From the NCBI GenBank assembly GCA_036557885.1, contig DATBGS010000135.1:1-35229 (forward strand): 35,229 nt of DNA, read 5' to 3'. Below, piece by piece: positions 15,687 to 23,709 of the stretch. Every line of letters starts with the position of its first letter. Position 1 is the stretch's first letter. The notes under the pieces were generated by a model. It did not search any database. It was not told where the DNA came from and saw only the letters and a list, made by a program, of their open reading frames with translations. Source of the DNA: DATBGS01 sp036557885 (lineage in GTDB: Bacteria; Chloroflexota; Ktedonobacteria; Ktedonobacterales; DATBGS01). The position numbers and the translations under genes were made by a program.

Positions 15687-15738
15687 CACCTCTCCCTTTC
15701 ACAGAAACACACACCGCTCAGAGTGTGAAGCAGTTCTC

Positions 15739-15768
15739 TTGACTCTAGCATAGCGCATTCGCTATAAT
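15739..15768 (+). promoter_or_regulatory. Promoter of the four-helix membrane protein gene
   Basis: TTGACT (15739-15744), 18-base spacer, TATAAT (15763-15768). The start site would fall near 15775, inside the operator. It overlaps the opposing TetR promoter. Confidence 0.8.
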
Positions 15769-15776
15769 AATAACAA
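15747..15776 (-). promoter_or_regulatory. Divergent promoter of the TetR gene
   Basis: On the minus strand TTGTTA (15776-15771) and TATGCT (15752-15747) are 18 bases apart. The -35 box touches the edge of the inverted repeat, which would allow autoregulation. Confidence 0.55.
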
Positions 15777-15796
15777 AAGTGAACAACGTTCATTTT
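15776..15796. promoter_or_regulatory. Probable TetR operator
   Basis: Inverted repeat of nine-base half sites AAAGTGAAC and GTTCATTTT around a three-base centre, with eight of nine positions symmetric. It covers the expected start site of the plus-strand promoter and the -35 edge of the minus-strand one, as expected for TetR-type repression. Confidence 0.75.
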
Positions 15797-15813
15797 TGAA
15801 AGGAGAGAACGCC

Positions 15814-16359
15814 ATGACCCTTGAAACCGGAGGCTCCACGATGCCGAAAAAGGCTCCAGCCATGCCCTGGTCAAAACCATTCGTCGTGTATATGTTTCTG
15901 GTGGTATGTCTTGTTTCCCCATTGTTTGGCGGCGCTGCTGCCTATCTGTCCCTCAAGCTGTTCATGCTGGCGCAGGGGCAGCAAGTGTGGTTCTTCTGCT
16001 TTGTTGCTGCCTTTGCCTCTCTGCTGGTTGGCCCGTTCTTCTGGTGGCTGATCGTCATTCGCCCGCGCCACCTGACCGCAGGAAGCGGAGCCTGGGTTGG
16101 TGTGGCGGGCAGCCTATCTGCTCATCCCCTCACCTGGCTGCTTGCCTTCGGCATATCCTACTTGACCGGCAGCAGGGGTGTGCTCTTTCTTGAGCCAGGA
16201 TTGTCTGGCCTGCCCACTGTTTTCTTGTCTGCCGTCTTTTACTCCTACTTCAGCTTGATTTACGTGGGATGGCTTACCACGCCGATAGGAGCGCTGGCAG
16301 GCGCGGGAGCTGGCTGGGTGCTGGCGCGGCTGGCAGAACGAGACAAGCGGAGGAGATGA
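15814..16359 (+). CDS. Four-helix integral membrane protein, unknown function
   Basis: A 181-residue protein with about four hydrophobic helices (near residues 24-46, 56-78, 92-118 and 130-165) and a basic C-terminus ending ERDKRRR, suggesting the C-terminus is cytoplasmic. I do not recognise the family. The ATG at 15814 has AGGAGAG directly upstream; an in-frame TTG at 15796 lies inside the ribosome binding region and is unlikely. Transcription starts at the strong promoter at 15739-15768, overlapped by the probable TetR operator, so this is the likely main target of the divergent TetR protein. A transporter-like or stress-related membrane role is only inferred from that arrangement. Confidence 0.78.
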   Translation: MTLETGGSTMPKKAPAMPWSKPFVVYMFLVVCLVSPLFGGAAAYLSLKLFMLAQGQQVWFFCFVAAFASLLVGPFFWWLIVIRPRHLTAGSGAWVGVAGSLSAHPLTWLLAFGISYLTGSRGVLFLEPGLSGLPTVFLSAVFYSYFSLIYVGWLTTPIGALAGAGAGWVLARLAERDKRRR

Positions 16360-16405
16360 AGGGGAAACCTGTTACAAGTCGGGGCTGTGCAGGGGCGCGC
16401 CAGCC

Positions 16406-16438
16406 CGTGAGCGGGTCTTCATAGAAAACCCGCTCACG
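16406..16438. terminator. Hairpin between convergent genes
   Basis: Perfect 11-bp stem CGTGAGCGGGT/ACCCGCTCACG with an 11-base loop, between the four-helix membrane protein gene and the giant membrane protein gene. There is no T-run, so it is a likely bidirectional terminator of the GC-hairpin kind. Confidence 0.55.
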
Positions 16439-16511
16439 CCAGCGAACAAGGCTTACTATTTAAGCGCCAGCAGGGTTGGTGGCTGATACCTACCAGCCCT
16501 GCTACCTTCAG

Positions 16512-19500
16512 TTACAACTGGTGCGCGTCGCGTCGGCTGCGCCAGGTCAGCCAGGTTGCTCCGCCCATCAGCAGCACCGCCGTGAGGATAAAGATTACTG
16601 GAATGCTGACGCTGCCGTTGTAGTAGATGCCCAGGCCAGCGCCGCCCAGCGCCGCCACGCCTACCAGACCAGCGCCGGTCAGCACCAGCACCCGCGTGCG
16701 TGTCCCCAGCCCCAGCCCAATCAGCAGCAGCGCCTCCAGCCCCAGCACGCCCACATAGAGCAGGCTGGTGTTCTGGTCGGAAACGCCTGGCAGGGCTTGA
16801 TAGGCGGTGGGCACCACCAGCAGCACCGCGCCCACCAGCGAGGCAAGCTGGCCGAGGCGCACGCCCTGCGACACGCGCGTATCCGCCGGAAGCAGCGCAC
16901 CGATCAAGAACTGATAGCTGCCGGGGGCAATCGCAAACACCAGCAGATTGTCTGCGCCAAACCAGCGCAGCGCCCAACTGATTGCCAGCGCCGCCATCTC
17001 GCCAGCGAGATAGAGCGGCAACCGCCGCGCCATCTGCCAGGCCAGCAGCGCCAGCAGCCCGCCTGTCACTAGCAGCGCACCGGCTTCTACCAGCGTTTGC
17101 GGCTGCTGAATAGCAAACGATCCAGGCAGGGCCACTCCCACCAGCGCCGTCCCACCAACCAGCAGCAGCCCGCCCAGGCGATGCACGAGCACACCCGCTG
17201 CGCGTGGGTCGCTGAAGCCGCTGAGCGCGAACCCACGCGAGCGCAGCCAGGGCAGCCATGCCCAGAGGAACTGCCCCAGCGTGACGACGACGCCCAACCC
17301 AATGTAGGCGAGCATGGATTGCCAGGGGGCAAAGTGGAAGAAGTTGATTCCGGCGGTCAGGTCCAGCGCGCCAAGCACCAGCGCGACTGGCAGCAGTTCG
17401 GGGCGCGATTCGCTGGCCGCGATGAGATAGGCCAACACCGCCAGCACCACCAGCGCCAGCGCCTCAAAGCCGCTTTCGTTGCTGCCCAGCACGCCGGTCA
17501 TCACGGCGGCAAGCGTGGCGGCAGTGTAGAGCGGCCAGGACCAGCGCGTGCCCTGGACCTGCCCGACAAGCATACCCAGCACCGCAAACGCGATTGCCAG
17601 CGGCAGCAAGGCGCGCGCATCTGGCTGGATGAGTATCCCCGCGCAGGCGTAGAGCGCGGGCAGCACGCCCGCCATTGGCGCATCCTCCAGCGCCATCAGC
17701 AGATAGGCCACCGCCGCAAAGACCAGCAGCAGCGCCTCTGTTTGCCCACGATCACTGATGCCCAGGCGCGCCAGAGCCAGCAGCGACGCGCCAACTGCGA
17801 CGCCATAGAGCGCCCAGGACCACTCGCGGCGCGCCTTGCCCCCGCTTTGGGGGGTGCCGTTGCGCAGCGGAGGCAGGCGCAGCAAGCCGCCCACTGCCGC
17901 CGCTCCGAAGGTCATCACCAGGGTCAGCGTCAGTTGCTCGGCGCCGTCTGGCAGGAACCAGGCCGCGCCCAGAGCATAGATCGCGGCAAGGATGGTGGCT
18001 ATCGGCTCTTGCTCCAGCAGCGCCAGCAGATAGGCCACAACACCAAAGGCCAGCAGGACGGCGGCCACCCAGATTGGCGCCGCCAGCAGGCCGCGCTGCC
18101 AGGCTAGCAGCGATGTCCCTGCCGCGATAGCATAGGGCGCAAACGCCCAGGCCCGGCGCACACGCGCCCGCAGCGGAGGCAGTCTCAGCGCCGCGCCAAT
18201 GGCTGCGGCGGCAAAAGCCAGGCTGACCGTCCAGATATACTGAAGCAGCGCGTCTTGCGCGGGCAGCAGCGACGGCGCCAGCAATCCATAGAACACCGTA
18301 AGGATGCTCAGTTCTGGCTGGCGCCGCAGGGCCGCCACCCACGCGGCTAGCAGCGCAAACCCCAACACCGGAAGTGCCAGCCACTCTGCGTGTATTTGCC
18401 AGCCAGAGACAACCGTGATGATTGAGCAGGCAACCATCGTCGCATACGGCGGCACCGCCCAGATCGCTTTGCGCCGAGGCGGCTGCTGGTACTTACGCCT
18501 GTACGCCCATTCCGCCAGACACGGCGCTACCAGCCCGGCCAGCCCAACCAGCGCTGTCAGGCCCGCGCTCAGACCCACGCCTACATCAGAGAGCGGAAGC
18601 AGCAGAGCAGCGGCTACTGTATAGCCTCCCGCCAGGGCCGTCAGAGGGAAGATGCGCTCCACATTCAGGAAAAGCGCGGTGGGTGGGAAGAGTCCCCGCA
18701 TGGTCAGCCGGTCCGCAGCCGCTATCAGCAGTGCCACCAGCGCAAAACCCAGCACTGGCGCGGCTCGCCAGTCGGCCTGCACCTGGAAGGCCCGCGCAAT
18801 GGCAAAGATGGAATAGCCCAGCGCGCTCAGATAAGGCATGAACGCCCATTTGAGGTTGCTGCGCCGACGCCTGAACGCCAGATGCAGCGTCAAGCCTACC
18901 GCCGCTGCCACAAACGCCAGCAGCGCCGTGAGCAGGAAGCGGCGCGGCAGATCATCTGCGGGGATGAACCAGGCAGCCGACAGCCCATACAGCAGCGAAA
19001 TGAGCGTCAGTTCCGCGCTGCGCTCCAGCACCGCCGAAAGATACGACGTGACCGCCAGCGCCAGCAAGAAAAGCGTTTGCCAGGTGGTTCCATCCGCCAG
19101 GGTTCCCAGCCGCTGCGTCACCAGGAGCGAGGCCAGGATGGCCGTAACCTGCCAGGCGCTGCCCCAGCCGCGCCCATACCACATGCGCGCTCCCGCGCCT
19201 ACCGCGCCCAGCGCGAAGACCAGTTGCACATCAGCGGCGGGGTCGCGTGTCAGCCAGATAGCCCACAACGCCAGCGCCCCTTGAATCACGGTTGCCGCGT
19301 TGGTGCGCTCCCAGCGCGCGCCTATAAAGCTCAGCACCGAATAGAACAGCAGCAGCCAGGCCACAAAGGGGATATGCGTGGCCGTCTCCCAATCAGGGAT
19401 GGAGACGCCCCGCAACCCGGCATGGATGACCGCCAGCACCAGCGCCCAGAGCGAAAGCGCTGCTGGCACCACCGCCCACAGCCGCCCAACCAACCGCCGC

Positions 19501-21770
19501 GCCAGCGCTGCCGTCACCGTCAAGCCCAGCGCCAGGAAGACGGCATCCAGGCCGCTGCGGTCATGGAGCACGAAGGGCAGGACCGCCAGCGCCCCAAAGA
19601 AGCCAGCCGCCAGATTGCCACCCAGCCGACCCACCAGCGCGGCGCGTTCGCGGTAGCCAACAATGAACGCCGCCGCAGCCAGCGCCAGCAGCACGCCCAC
19701 CTGAAAGCCAGCGGGAATGTCTTGCACCAGCAAGAGGCTCGTCAGGAGCGCTTCGCCCAGCGCGACGACGTAAAGCGGCGGGGCTATCAGGCGGCACGTG
19801 GGCGTACCAAAACTGAGCGCCAACGCCAGCAGCAAGAGCGCCAGCGTCAAGCCTAGAAACGCCAGCGGCGCATCGCTGGCTGAGAACGTGGGGAACAACA
19901 CCCCCAGCAGTTGATTGTATGTCAGTGTCAGGCAGAAGCCAGCCGCCAGCATCCACCAGCGCCCATCCGCCAGCGCCAGCCCTGTGCAGATCAGGGTCAG
20001 CGCGGACAGAGCGATGCAGAACGACCAGTTGGGCTGCGCGTCAACGGCAACCATGCCCGCGCCCAGACTCCCCAGCGCCAGCGCCAGCCCGATAATGCAG
20101 TAGCGCAGCCCCACCCCCCAAAGCGGGGGCACGGCGCGCCCGGCGGCCAGCCGCCGCACCAGCAGCGCGCCGCCAAACTCGGCCAGCGCCACAAGCGCCA
20201 GCACAACGGACATAGCCTGGCGCTCGGCACCGGCCCAGAACGCGATACCTACTGCTGCTTGCGCAGCAAAGGCAGCCAGGCTGACATCAATCGGGGTCGT
20301 GATCGGCCAGCGAATCAGCGTGTGTATGGTGGCACTCCAGCCAGCCGCAAGCCCCACCAGCGCGCACGCCGCCAGCGCAAAAGCTGCCGGGGCAAAAGTC
20401 AGCCCGGAAGCGCCCGGCAATGCCGCCGCCCCGATGAACTCCACCGCCAGCATTGCGAAGCTCGATGTCAGCACGGCCAGATGGAATGCTGGCACCGTCA
20501 GGATGTCTTCCAGCGAGAAGCGCCCCACGCGCTGGGGCATAAGCAGGTCCAGCGTTACCAGCAGCCAGTACACGCCCAGGAAGCCCAGCGCCACCAGCCC
20601 CAAGGCCAGCGCCAGCCATTCCGGGGCAGCGCCCGCCCAGGGGACGATTGCCAGCAGCCCAGCCGCCAGCGCCGTCCAGCCCAGATAAGCATAGGGCACG
20701 AAGCGCGTCTGTATGCTCAGCGCCAGATAGACAATGCTGGTATACAGCGCGGTCAGGCAGACCATTCCGGCCACCTGAAGCGACCCCTCATTGAGCAAGA
20801 TATACGCGCCCAACGCTACCAGCGGCGTCATCAGCGCAAACAAGCCGGTATATACGCGGCTGACGGTGCGCAGACGCACAGAGCGGCGCAGGCCAACGCC
20901 CAGCCCGGCGGCGCCCAGATAGATGCCTGCCACCAGGCCAAGTGTTAGATAAGAATGCAGGGAGTTGATGAGCGAAACAATCGTGGCGACAATGGCGAGA
21001 AATCCGCCCAGATAGAACATGATTGCGCCCGCCTGCTCGCTGAAGAATGCCTGCCAGGAAAAGACCGGCCCCTCGCGACGCGGCGGCGCGGCTGGTGTGG
21101 CAGGTGTGGCGCTCCTCGGCGCGGGCATCGTCACTGTCAGCACCGGGGAAGGTGCGGGAGTGGTCCAGGCTGCGGCAGCCGGAACCGGCTCGTGAGCCGG
21201 TTTGGTGGGCACCGCGCCGCTGACCATCGAGCTAGTCGGCACAGCGGGCGACACAGGCCGCTCTTCCAGTATCAGGGGCACGAACTGCACCGGAACTACT
21301 GGCGCGGGCGCGGGCTGCATCGGAGCTACCGGCGCGGGAGTTGGTCTGGGCGGCGCGGCAATTGGCGCGAATCCTAGTTGCTGCCGAAGCTCCATTGCCC
21401 GCGCCTGATACGCCTCGCGCAGTTGCCAGACAGCCTGGTCGCCACGCCTGGCCTGGATGCGCGCCTCAAAATCATGCAGCGTCGTCTCCAGCCACTGCAA
21501 TTCGCGTTCTTCTGGCGTCTGGAGGACAACACGGCTCTGCTGCGCGGCCAGAATCAGCCCCACAACCAGGAGAATAAGCGCTATCGGGGCCAGGCAGCCA
21601 GCAAGAGAAGAGAGACTCATGCTAAAAAAGAACAACAGAATAGCTCCGCCTATCAGCATGCCGCCAAAGACGTGCGAGCCATGTCTGGACACTGGCTGGC
21701 GGTATGGCGGGATGGGACCGGGCTGCGGCGCCCCCGTTGGGGCGGGATTCCCCGCGCCTGGAGTAGTCAT
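16512..21770 (-). CDS. Giant multi-pass membrane protein with internal repeats (1752 residues)
   Basis: Order of parts: a Pro/Gly-rich N-terminus (1-30), two membrane helices (about 33-82), a charged helical segment (TPEERELQWLETTLHDFEAR, about 88-135), an Ala/Pro-rich linker (about 137-250), then an almost unbroken series of several dozen hydrophobic helices to the C-terminus. From about residue 960 to 1510 a unit of roughly 100-130 residues recurs: a basic linker such as LRLPPLR, a W-rich entry (WAFAPY, WSWALY, WAVPPY), then an AVAYLLALLE-like helix followed by an acidic/proline turn. It resembles large proteins annotated as DUF2157/DUF2339 or SCO7613-type, but I cannot assign a family firmly. 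The ATG at 21770 follows AAGGAG seven bases upstream. No catalytic motif is visible. Two copies of a GC hairpin repeat appear within the coding sequence (17828-17856, 20112-20140). Confidence 0.85.
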   Translation of the reverse strand: MTTPGAGNPAPTGAPQPGPIPPYRQPVSRHGSHVFGGMLIGGAILLFFFSMSLSSLAGCLAPIALILLVVGLILAAQQSRVVLQTPEERELQWLETTLHDFEARIQARRGDQAVWQLREAYQARAMELRQQLGFAPIAAPPRPTPAPVAPMQPAPAPVVPVQFVPLILEERPVSPAVPTSSMVSGAVPTKPAHEPVPAAAAWTTPAPSPVLTVTMPAPRSATPATPAAPPRREGPVFSWQAFFSEQAGAIMFYLGGFLAIVATIVSLINSLHSYLTLGLVAGIYLGAAGLGVGLRRSVRLRTVSRVYTGLFALMTPLVALGAYILLNEGSLQVAGMVCLTALYTSIVYLALSIQTRFVPYAYLGWTALAAGLLAIVPWAGAAPEWLALALGLVALGFLGVYWLLVTLDLLMPQRVGRFSLEDILTVPAFHLAVLTSSFAMLAVEFIGAAALPGASGLTFAPAAFALAACALVGLAAGWSATIHTLIRWPITTPIDVSLAAFAAQAAVGIAFWAGAERQAMSVVLALVALAEFGGALLVRRLAAGRAVPPLWGVGLRYCIIGLALALGSLGAGMVAVDAQPNWSFCIALSALTLICTGLALADGRWWMLAAGFCLTLTYNQLLGVLFPTFSASDAPLAFLGLTLALLLLALALSFGTPTCRLIAPPLYVVALGEALLTSLLLVQDIPAGFQVGVLLALAAAAFIVGYRERAALVGRLGGNLAAGFFGALAVLPFVLHDRSGLDAVFLALGLTVTAALARRLVGRLWAVVPAALSLWALVLAVIHAGLRGVSIPDWETATHIPFVAWLLLFYSVLSFIGARWERTNAATVIQGALALWAIWLTRDPAADVQLVFALGAVGAGARMWYGRGWGSAWQVTAILASLLVTQRLGTLADGTTWQTLFLLALAVTSYLSAVLERSAELTLISLLYGLSAAWFIPADDLPRRFLLTALLAFVAAAVGLTLHLAFRRRRSNLKWAFMPYLSALGYSIFAIARAFQVQADWRAAPVLGFALVALLIAAADRLTMRGLFPPTALFLNVERIFPLTALAGGYTVAAALLLPLSDVGVGLSAGLTALVGLAGLVAPCLAEWAYRRKYQQPPRRKAIWAVPPYATMVACSIITVVSGWQIHAEWLALPVLGFALLAAWVAALRRQPELSILTVFYGLLAPSLLPAQDALLQYIWTVSLAFAAAAIGAALRLPPLRARVRRAWAFAPYAIAAGTSLLAWQRGLLAAPIWVAAVLLAFGVVAYLLALLEQEPIATILAAIYALGAAWFLPDGAEQLTLTLVMTFGAAAVGGLLRLPPLRNGTPQSGGKARREWSWALYGVAVGASLLALARLGISDRGQTEALLLVFAAVAYLLMALEDAPMAGVLPALYACAGILIQPDARALLPLAIAFAVLGMLVGQVQGTRWSWPLYTAATLAAVMTGVLGSNESGFEALALVVLAVLAYLIAASESRPELLPVALVLGALDLTAGINFFHFAPWQSMLAYIGLGVVVTLGQFLWAWLPWLRSRGFALSGFSDPRAAGVLVHRLGGLLLVGGTALVGVALPGSFAIQQPQTLVEAGALLVTGGLLALLAWQMARRLPLYLAGEMAALAISWALRWFGADNLLVFAIAPGSYQFLIGALLPADTRVSQGVRLGQLASLVGAVLLVVPTAYQALPGVSDQNTSLLYVGVLGLEALLLIGLGLGTRTRVLVLTGAGLVGVAALGGAGLGIYYNGSVSIPVIFILTAVLLMGGATWLTWRSRRDAHQL
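17828..17856 (-). repeat. GC hairpin repeat inside the giant membrane protein gene (copy 1)
   Basis: On the minus strand it reads CACCCCCC AAAG C GGGGG and then CAAGGCGCGCC, matching the copy at 20112-20140 except for one base, in the opposite orientation. It encodes the linker residues TPQSGGKA between membrane helices, where sibling repeat units have a shorter linker, so it looks like an in-frame insertion. Confidence 0.5.
20112..20140 (+). repeat. GC hairpin repeat inside the giant membrane protein gene (copy 2)
   Basis: The same 29-base unit as at 17828-17856 in opposite orientation, differing at one base. It is preceded by GTAGCGC, as in the intergenic copy at 9219, and contributes the VPPLWGV stretch of the protein. 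Confidence 0.5.
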
Positions 21771-21877
21771 CACATCGCTCCTTGTTTTTCAGGGGAGGGG
21801 GATGATCAATCAATAAAAAATGTTCTCCCCTTCATAGGAGCAAGTGTAGCTGGCAGCACGCGCTGGCGTATCCGACA

Positions 21878-21900
21878 GAATACGTATTCGATTACGTATC
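21878..21900. promoter_or_regulatory. Two adjacent palindromes, operator-like
   Basis: GAATACGTATTC (perfect 12-bp palindrome, 21878-21889) is followed directly by GATTACGTATC (21890-21900), sharing the core TACGTA. The centres are about one helical turn apart, as in tandem operator half-sites. It lies between divergent genes. The regulator is unknown. Confidence 0.5.
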
Positions 21901-21983
21901 TTTTCCGCGCTAGACAAGCACCCCCCGGCACGGTGGCCGGGGGTACAAGCAACGTCTTCCACCACGCACCGGCAAAGACGGGT

Positions 21984-21989
21984 TATAAT
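21984..21989 (+). promoter_or_regulatory. Possible -10 box for the stand-alone WD40 gene
   Basis: Perfect TATAAT, 42 bases before the GTG start at 22032. No good -35 is visible at 16-18 bases, so an activator or alternative contact would be needed. Confidence 0.35.
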
Positions 21990-22031
21990 AAAGTGTTTCT
22001 AACTGATCAACCGGACTGGAGTTGATACGTT

Positions 22032-23309
22032 GTGATCGAGCATTTTATCGAACAAAGGAACGAGGGCCAGAAACCCTGCCAGAGCACGTCTGACATCAAG
22101 GGCAACATTACGATTGTGAGTCAGAGCAGCGACCCGGCCAAAGGGATTCGTGGCAAGGTGTGGCTTGATGGCCGCAAAGAGCGGGACGCCGTTTTTGAAG
22201 AGGTCTTTATCTATATCCGCGATGACTCCCGCATCTACCGTATCGAGGGCGAAGAGTGCCGCGAAGTGCCGTTTGATGGGCTGCGCGTGGGCCAGCGTAT
22301 TCAAGTAGAATCCACCGGCCAGACAACCTCCTCCGACCCACCGGAAATTACCGCCCGAAAGGTGATTATCCTTTCGGCCTCCTCGGTGCGCCAACCGCTA
22401 GAAGCCTTTGCCCCAGTGCGGCAAAACTCCACGCGCTGGATTTATACCGGGCATACCGGCTGGGTCTATGACCTGTGCTGGTCGCCAGATGGCACGAAGG
22501 TGGCCTCGGCCAGCGAAGATCAGACGGTGCAGATTATGGAGATTGCCTTTGGGCGGCGCCTGTTCACCTATCGCGGGCATCAGCATAGCGTCTGGGCGGT
22601 GGCGTGGTCGCCCGATGGCAAAAAGATCGCGTCGTCTGGCGTGGATAAAATGGTGCATGTCTGGGATGTTGCCACTGGTGAACTGCTCTTGCCGCTCATC
22701 AAAAACACCAGCCCCATCGCGGCGCTGGCCTGGTCGCCCGATTCGCGCTACTTTACCGGCGGCGGGCGCGTCTGGGATAGTGAAACCGGCAAGCAAATCT
22801 GCCAGCACCAGCGCCATACCGGGCGTATTCATGGCCTGGCCTGGATGCCCAACAGCCGCAAGCTGGTTTCTGCCAGCTTCGATAAAACGGTGCAGGTCTG
22901 GGACGGACGCACCGCCCAGACGTATGTCACCTACAAGGGCCACAAAAATCTGGTCTTCGCGGCAAGCTGGTCGCCCGATGGGCGGCGCATCGTCTCTGGC
23001 GGCGGCGACCCCTCCATCCCCAGCGACGATCATTCCATCCATATCTGGGATTCTGCCACTGGCAAGAATTATCAGGTCTACCAGGGCCACACCAAAACTG
23101 TCTATGTAGCGGAGTGGTCGCCCACCGGCAGAATCATTGCCTCCGGCGGCGATGACCCGGCCATTCGCCTCTGGGATCCCAACACGGGCAGCCTCTATGG
23201 TGGCTATCGTGGTCACCCCAAGGGCATCCTGGCGCTGGCGTGGTCGCCAGATGGCAGCCATATCGCCTCTGGCGGGCGCGACCATACAGTCCAAATCTGG
23301 GATGTGTAG
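22032..23309 (+). CDS. Stand-alone seven-bladed WD40 protein with N-terminal small beta domain
   Basis: A 425-residue soluble protein without signal peptide or membrane helix. Residues about 22-115 form a small domain with the pattern GIRGKVWLDG, VFIYIRDDSRIY, GLRVGQRIQVESTG and ITARKVIIL, which looks like an OB-type beta barrel similar to small DUF3221-like domains (a resemblance only). Residues about 137-425 are seven WD40 repeats with very regular WSPDG..IASGG and VQIWD signatures, closing properly at the C-terminus. The propeller resembles those of the kinases in this window but has no kinase, so it may be a cytoplasmic partner or scaffold. The start is GTG at 22032, with GGAG about ten bases upstream; this is a weak site, so the start is less certain. 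Confidence 0.88.
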   Translation: MIEHFIEQRNEGQKPCQSTSDIKGNITIVSQSSDPAKGIRGKVWLDGRKERDAVFEEVFIYIRDDSRIYRIEGEECREVPFDGLRVGQRIQVESTGQTTSSDPPEITARKVIILSASSVRQPLEAFAPVRQNSTRWIYTGHTGWVYDLCWSPDGTKVASASEDQTVQIMEIAFGRRLFTYRGHQHSVWAVAWSPDGKKIASSGVDKMVHVWDVATGELLLPLIKNTSPIAALAWSPDSRYFTGGGRVWDSETGKQICQHQRHTGRIHGLAWMPNSRKLVSASFDKTVQVWDGRTAQTYVTYKGHKNLVFAASWSPDGRRIVSGGGDPSIPSDDHSIHIWDSATGKNYQVYQGHTKTVYVAEWSPTGRIIASGGDDPAIRLWDPNTGSLYGGYRGHPKGILALAWSPDGSHIASGGRDHTVQIWDV

Positions 23310-23323
23310 CGAGGGGACCAGTT

Positions 23324-23343
23324 CACCAGCAGGGACGCTGGTG
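23324..23343. terminator. Hairpin between the WD40 gene and tRNA-Trp
   Basis: Stem CACCAGC/GCTGGTG with a six-base loop, 14 bases after the WD40 stop codon and downstream of the minus-strand tRNA. No T-run is present. It could serve both convergent units. Confidence 0.45.
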
Positions 23344-23371
23344 GTATAGGTAGGAGTATATCAAGACCCGG

Positions 23372-23442
23372 CACCTGAGCAGGGAATCGAACCCCGGACT
23401 GCGCGTTTGGAGCGCGCCACGTTACCACTACGCCACTCAGGT
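23372..23442 (-). tRNA. tRNA-Trp (CCA anticodon)
   Basis: A complete cloverleaf of 71 bases. The acceptor stem ACCTGAG/CTCAGGT is perfect over seven pairs; the D stem is GCGT/ACGT with loop AGTGGTA; the anticodon stem is GCGCG/CGCGC with loop CTCCAAA, so the anticodon is CCA; the T arm is CGGGG-TTCGATT-CCCTG. The discriminator base is G, as usual for tRNA-Trp. The 3' CCA is not encoded (CCG follows) and must be added. The D and variable loops are short but normal. Confidence 0.95.
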
Positions 23443-23486
23443 ATTTCCATGTTGACACGGGGTAGCAAGAAACTATTGATGCGTTG

Positions 23487-23515
23487 AGTATAGCATGGAA
23501 CCGATGCGAAGTCAA
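23487..23515 (-). promoter_or_regulatory. Promoter of tRNA-Trp
   Basis: On the minus strand TTGACT (23515-23510), 17-base spacer, TATACT (23492-23487). The start site would be near 23480, about 38 bases before the mature 5' end. Confidence 0.8.
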
Positions 23516-23555
23516 GTAGGGCGCGGTCTGTCTCAGATCGTTGTGGAAACCTGGA

Positions 23556-23584
23556 GAGACATCGCCGTTTTCTTGTGCTATACT
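23556..23584 (+). promoter_or_regulatory. Promoter of the small membrane protein gene
   Basis: TATACT (23579-23584) is preceded by TGC, an extended -10, and by GAGACA (23556-23561) as a weak -35 at a 17-base spacer. The leader would be about 120 bases. Confidence 0.5.
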
Positions 23585-23709
23585 CGCTTGTGTAATAGCT
23601 CAGCTTGTTTCCATCTGTCCCTGTTCACATCGGCAGATGGGCACACGTTATTTTCAGCCTGGAGGGTTGTTGTCCCCCTCCAGACGGGAAGAGGAAAGGA
23701 ATTCTTCGC

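Larger units (their letters stand above)
21771..22031. other. Intergenic region between divergent genes
   Basis: It separates the giant membrane protein gene (-) from the stand-alone WD40 gene (+). It holds a double palindrome (21878-21900), a GC hairpin CCCCCGGC/GCCGGGGG (21922-21943) and a TATAAT box at 21984-21989. No protein gene is supported. Confidence 0.6.

Noticed and set aside
17097..19856. Plus-strand frames inside the giant membrane protein region
   Set aside because: They are Gln/Arg/His-rich translations with no domain, typical antisense products of Ala/Leu-rich membrane genes.
23605..23709. N-terminal extension of the small membrane protein
   Set aside because: The extra residues have no coding character, and the better ribosome site precedes the ATG at 23710.
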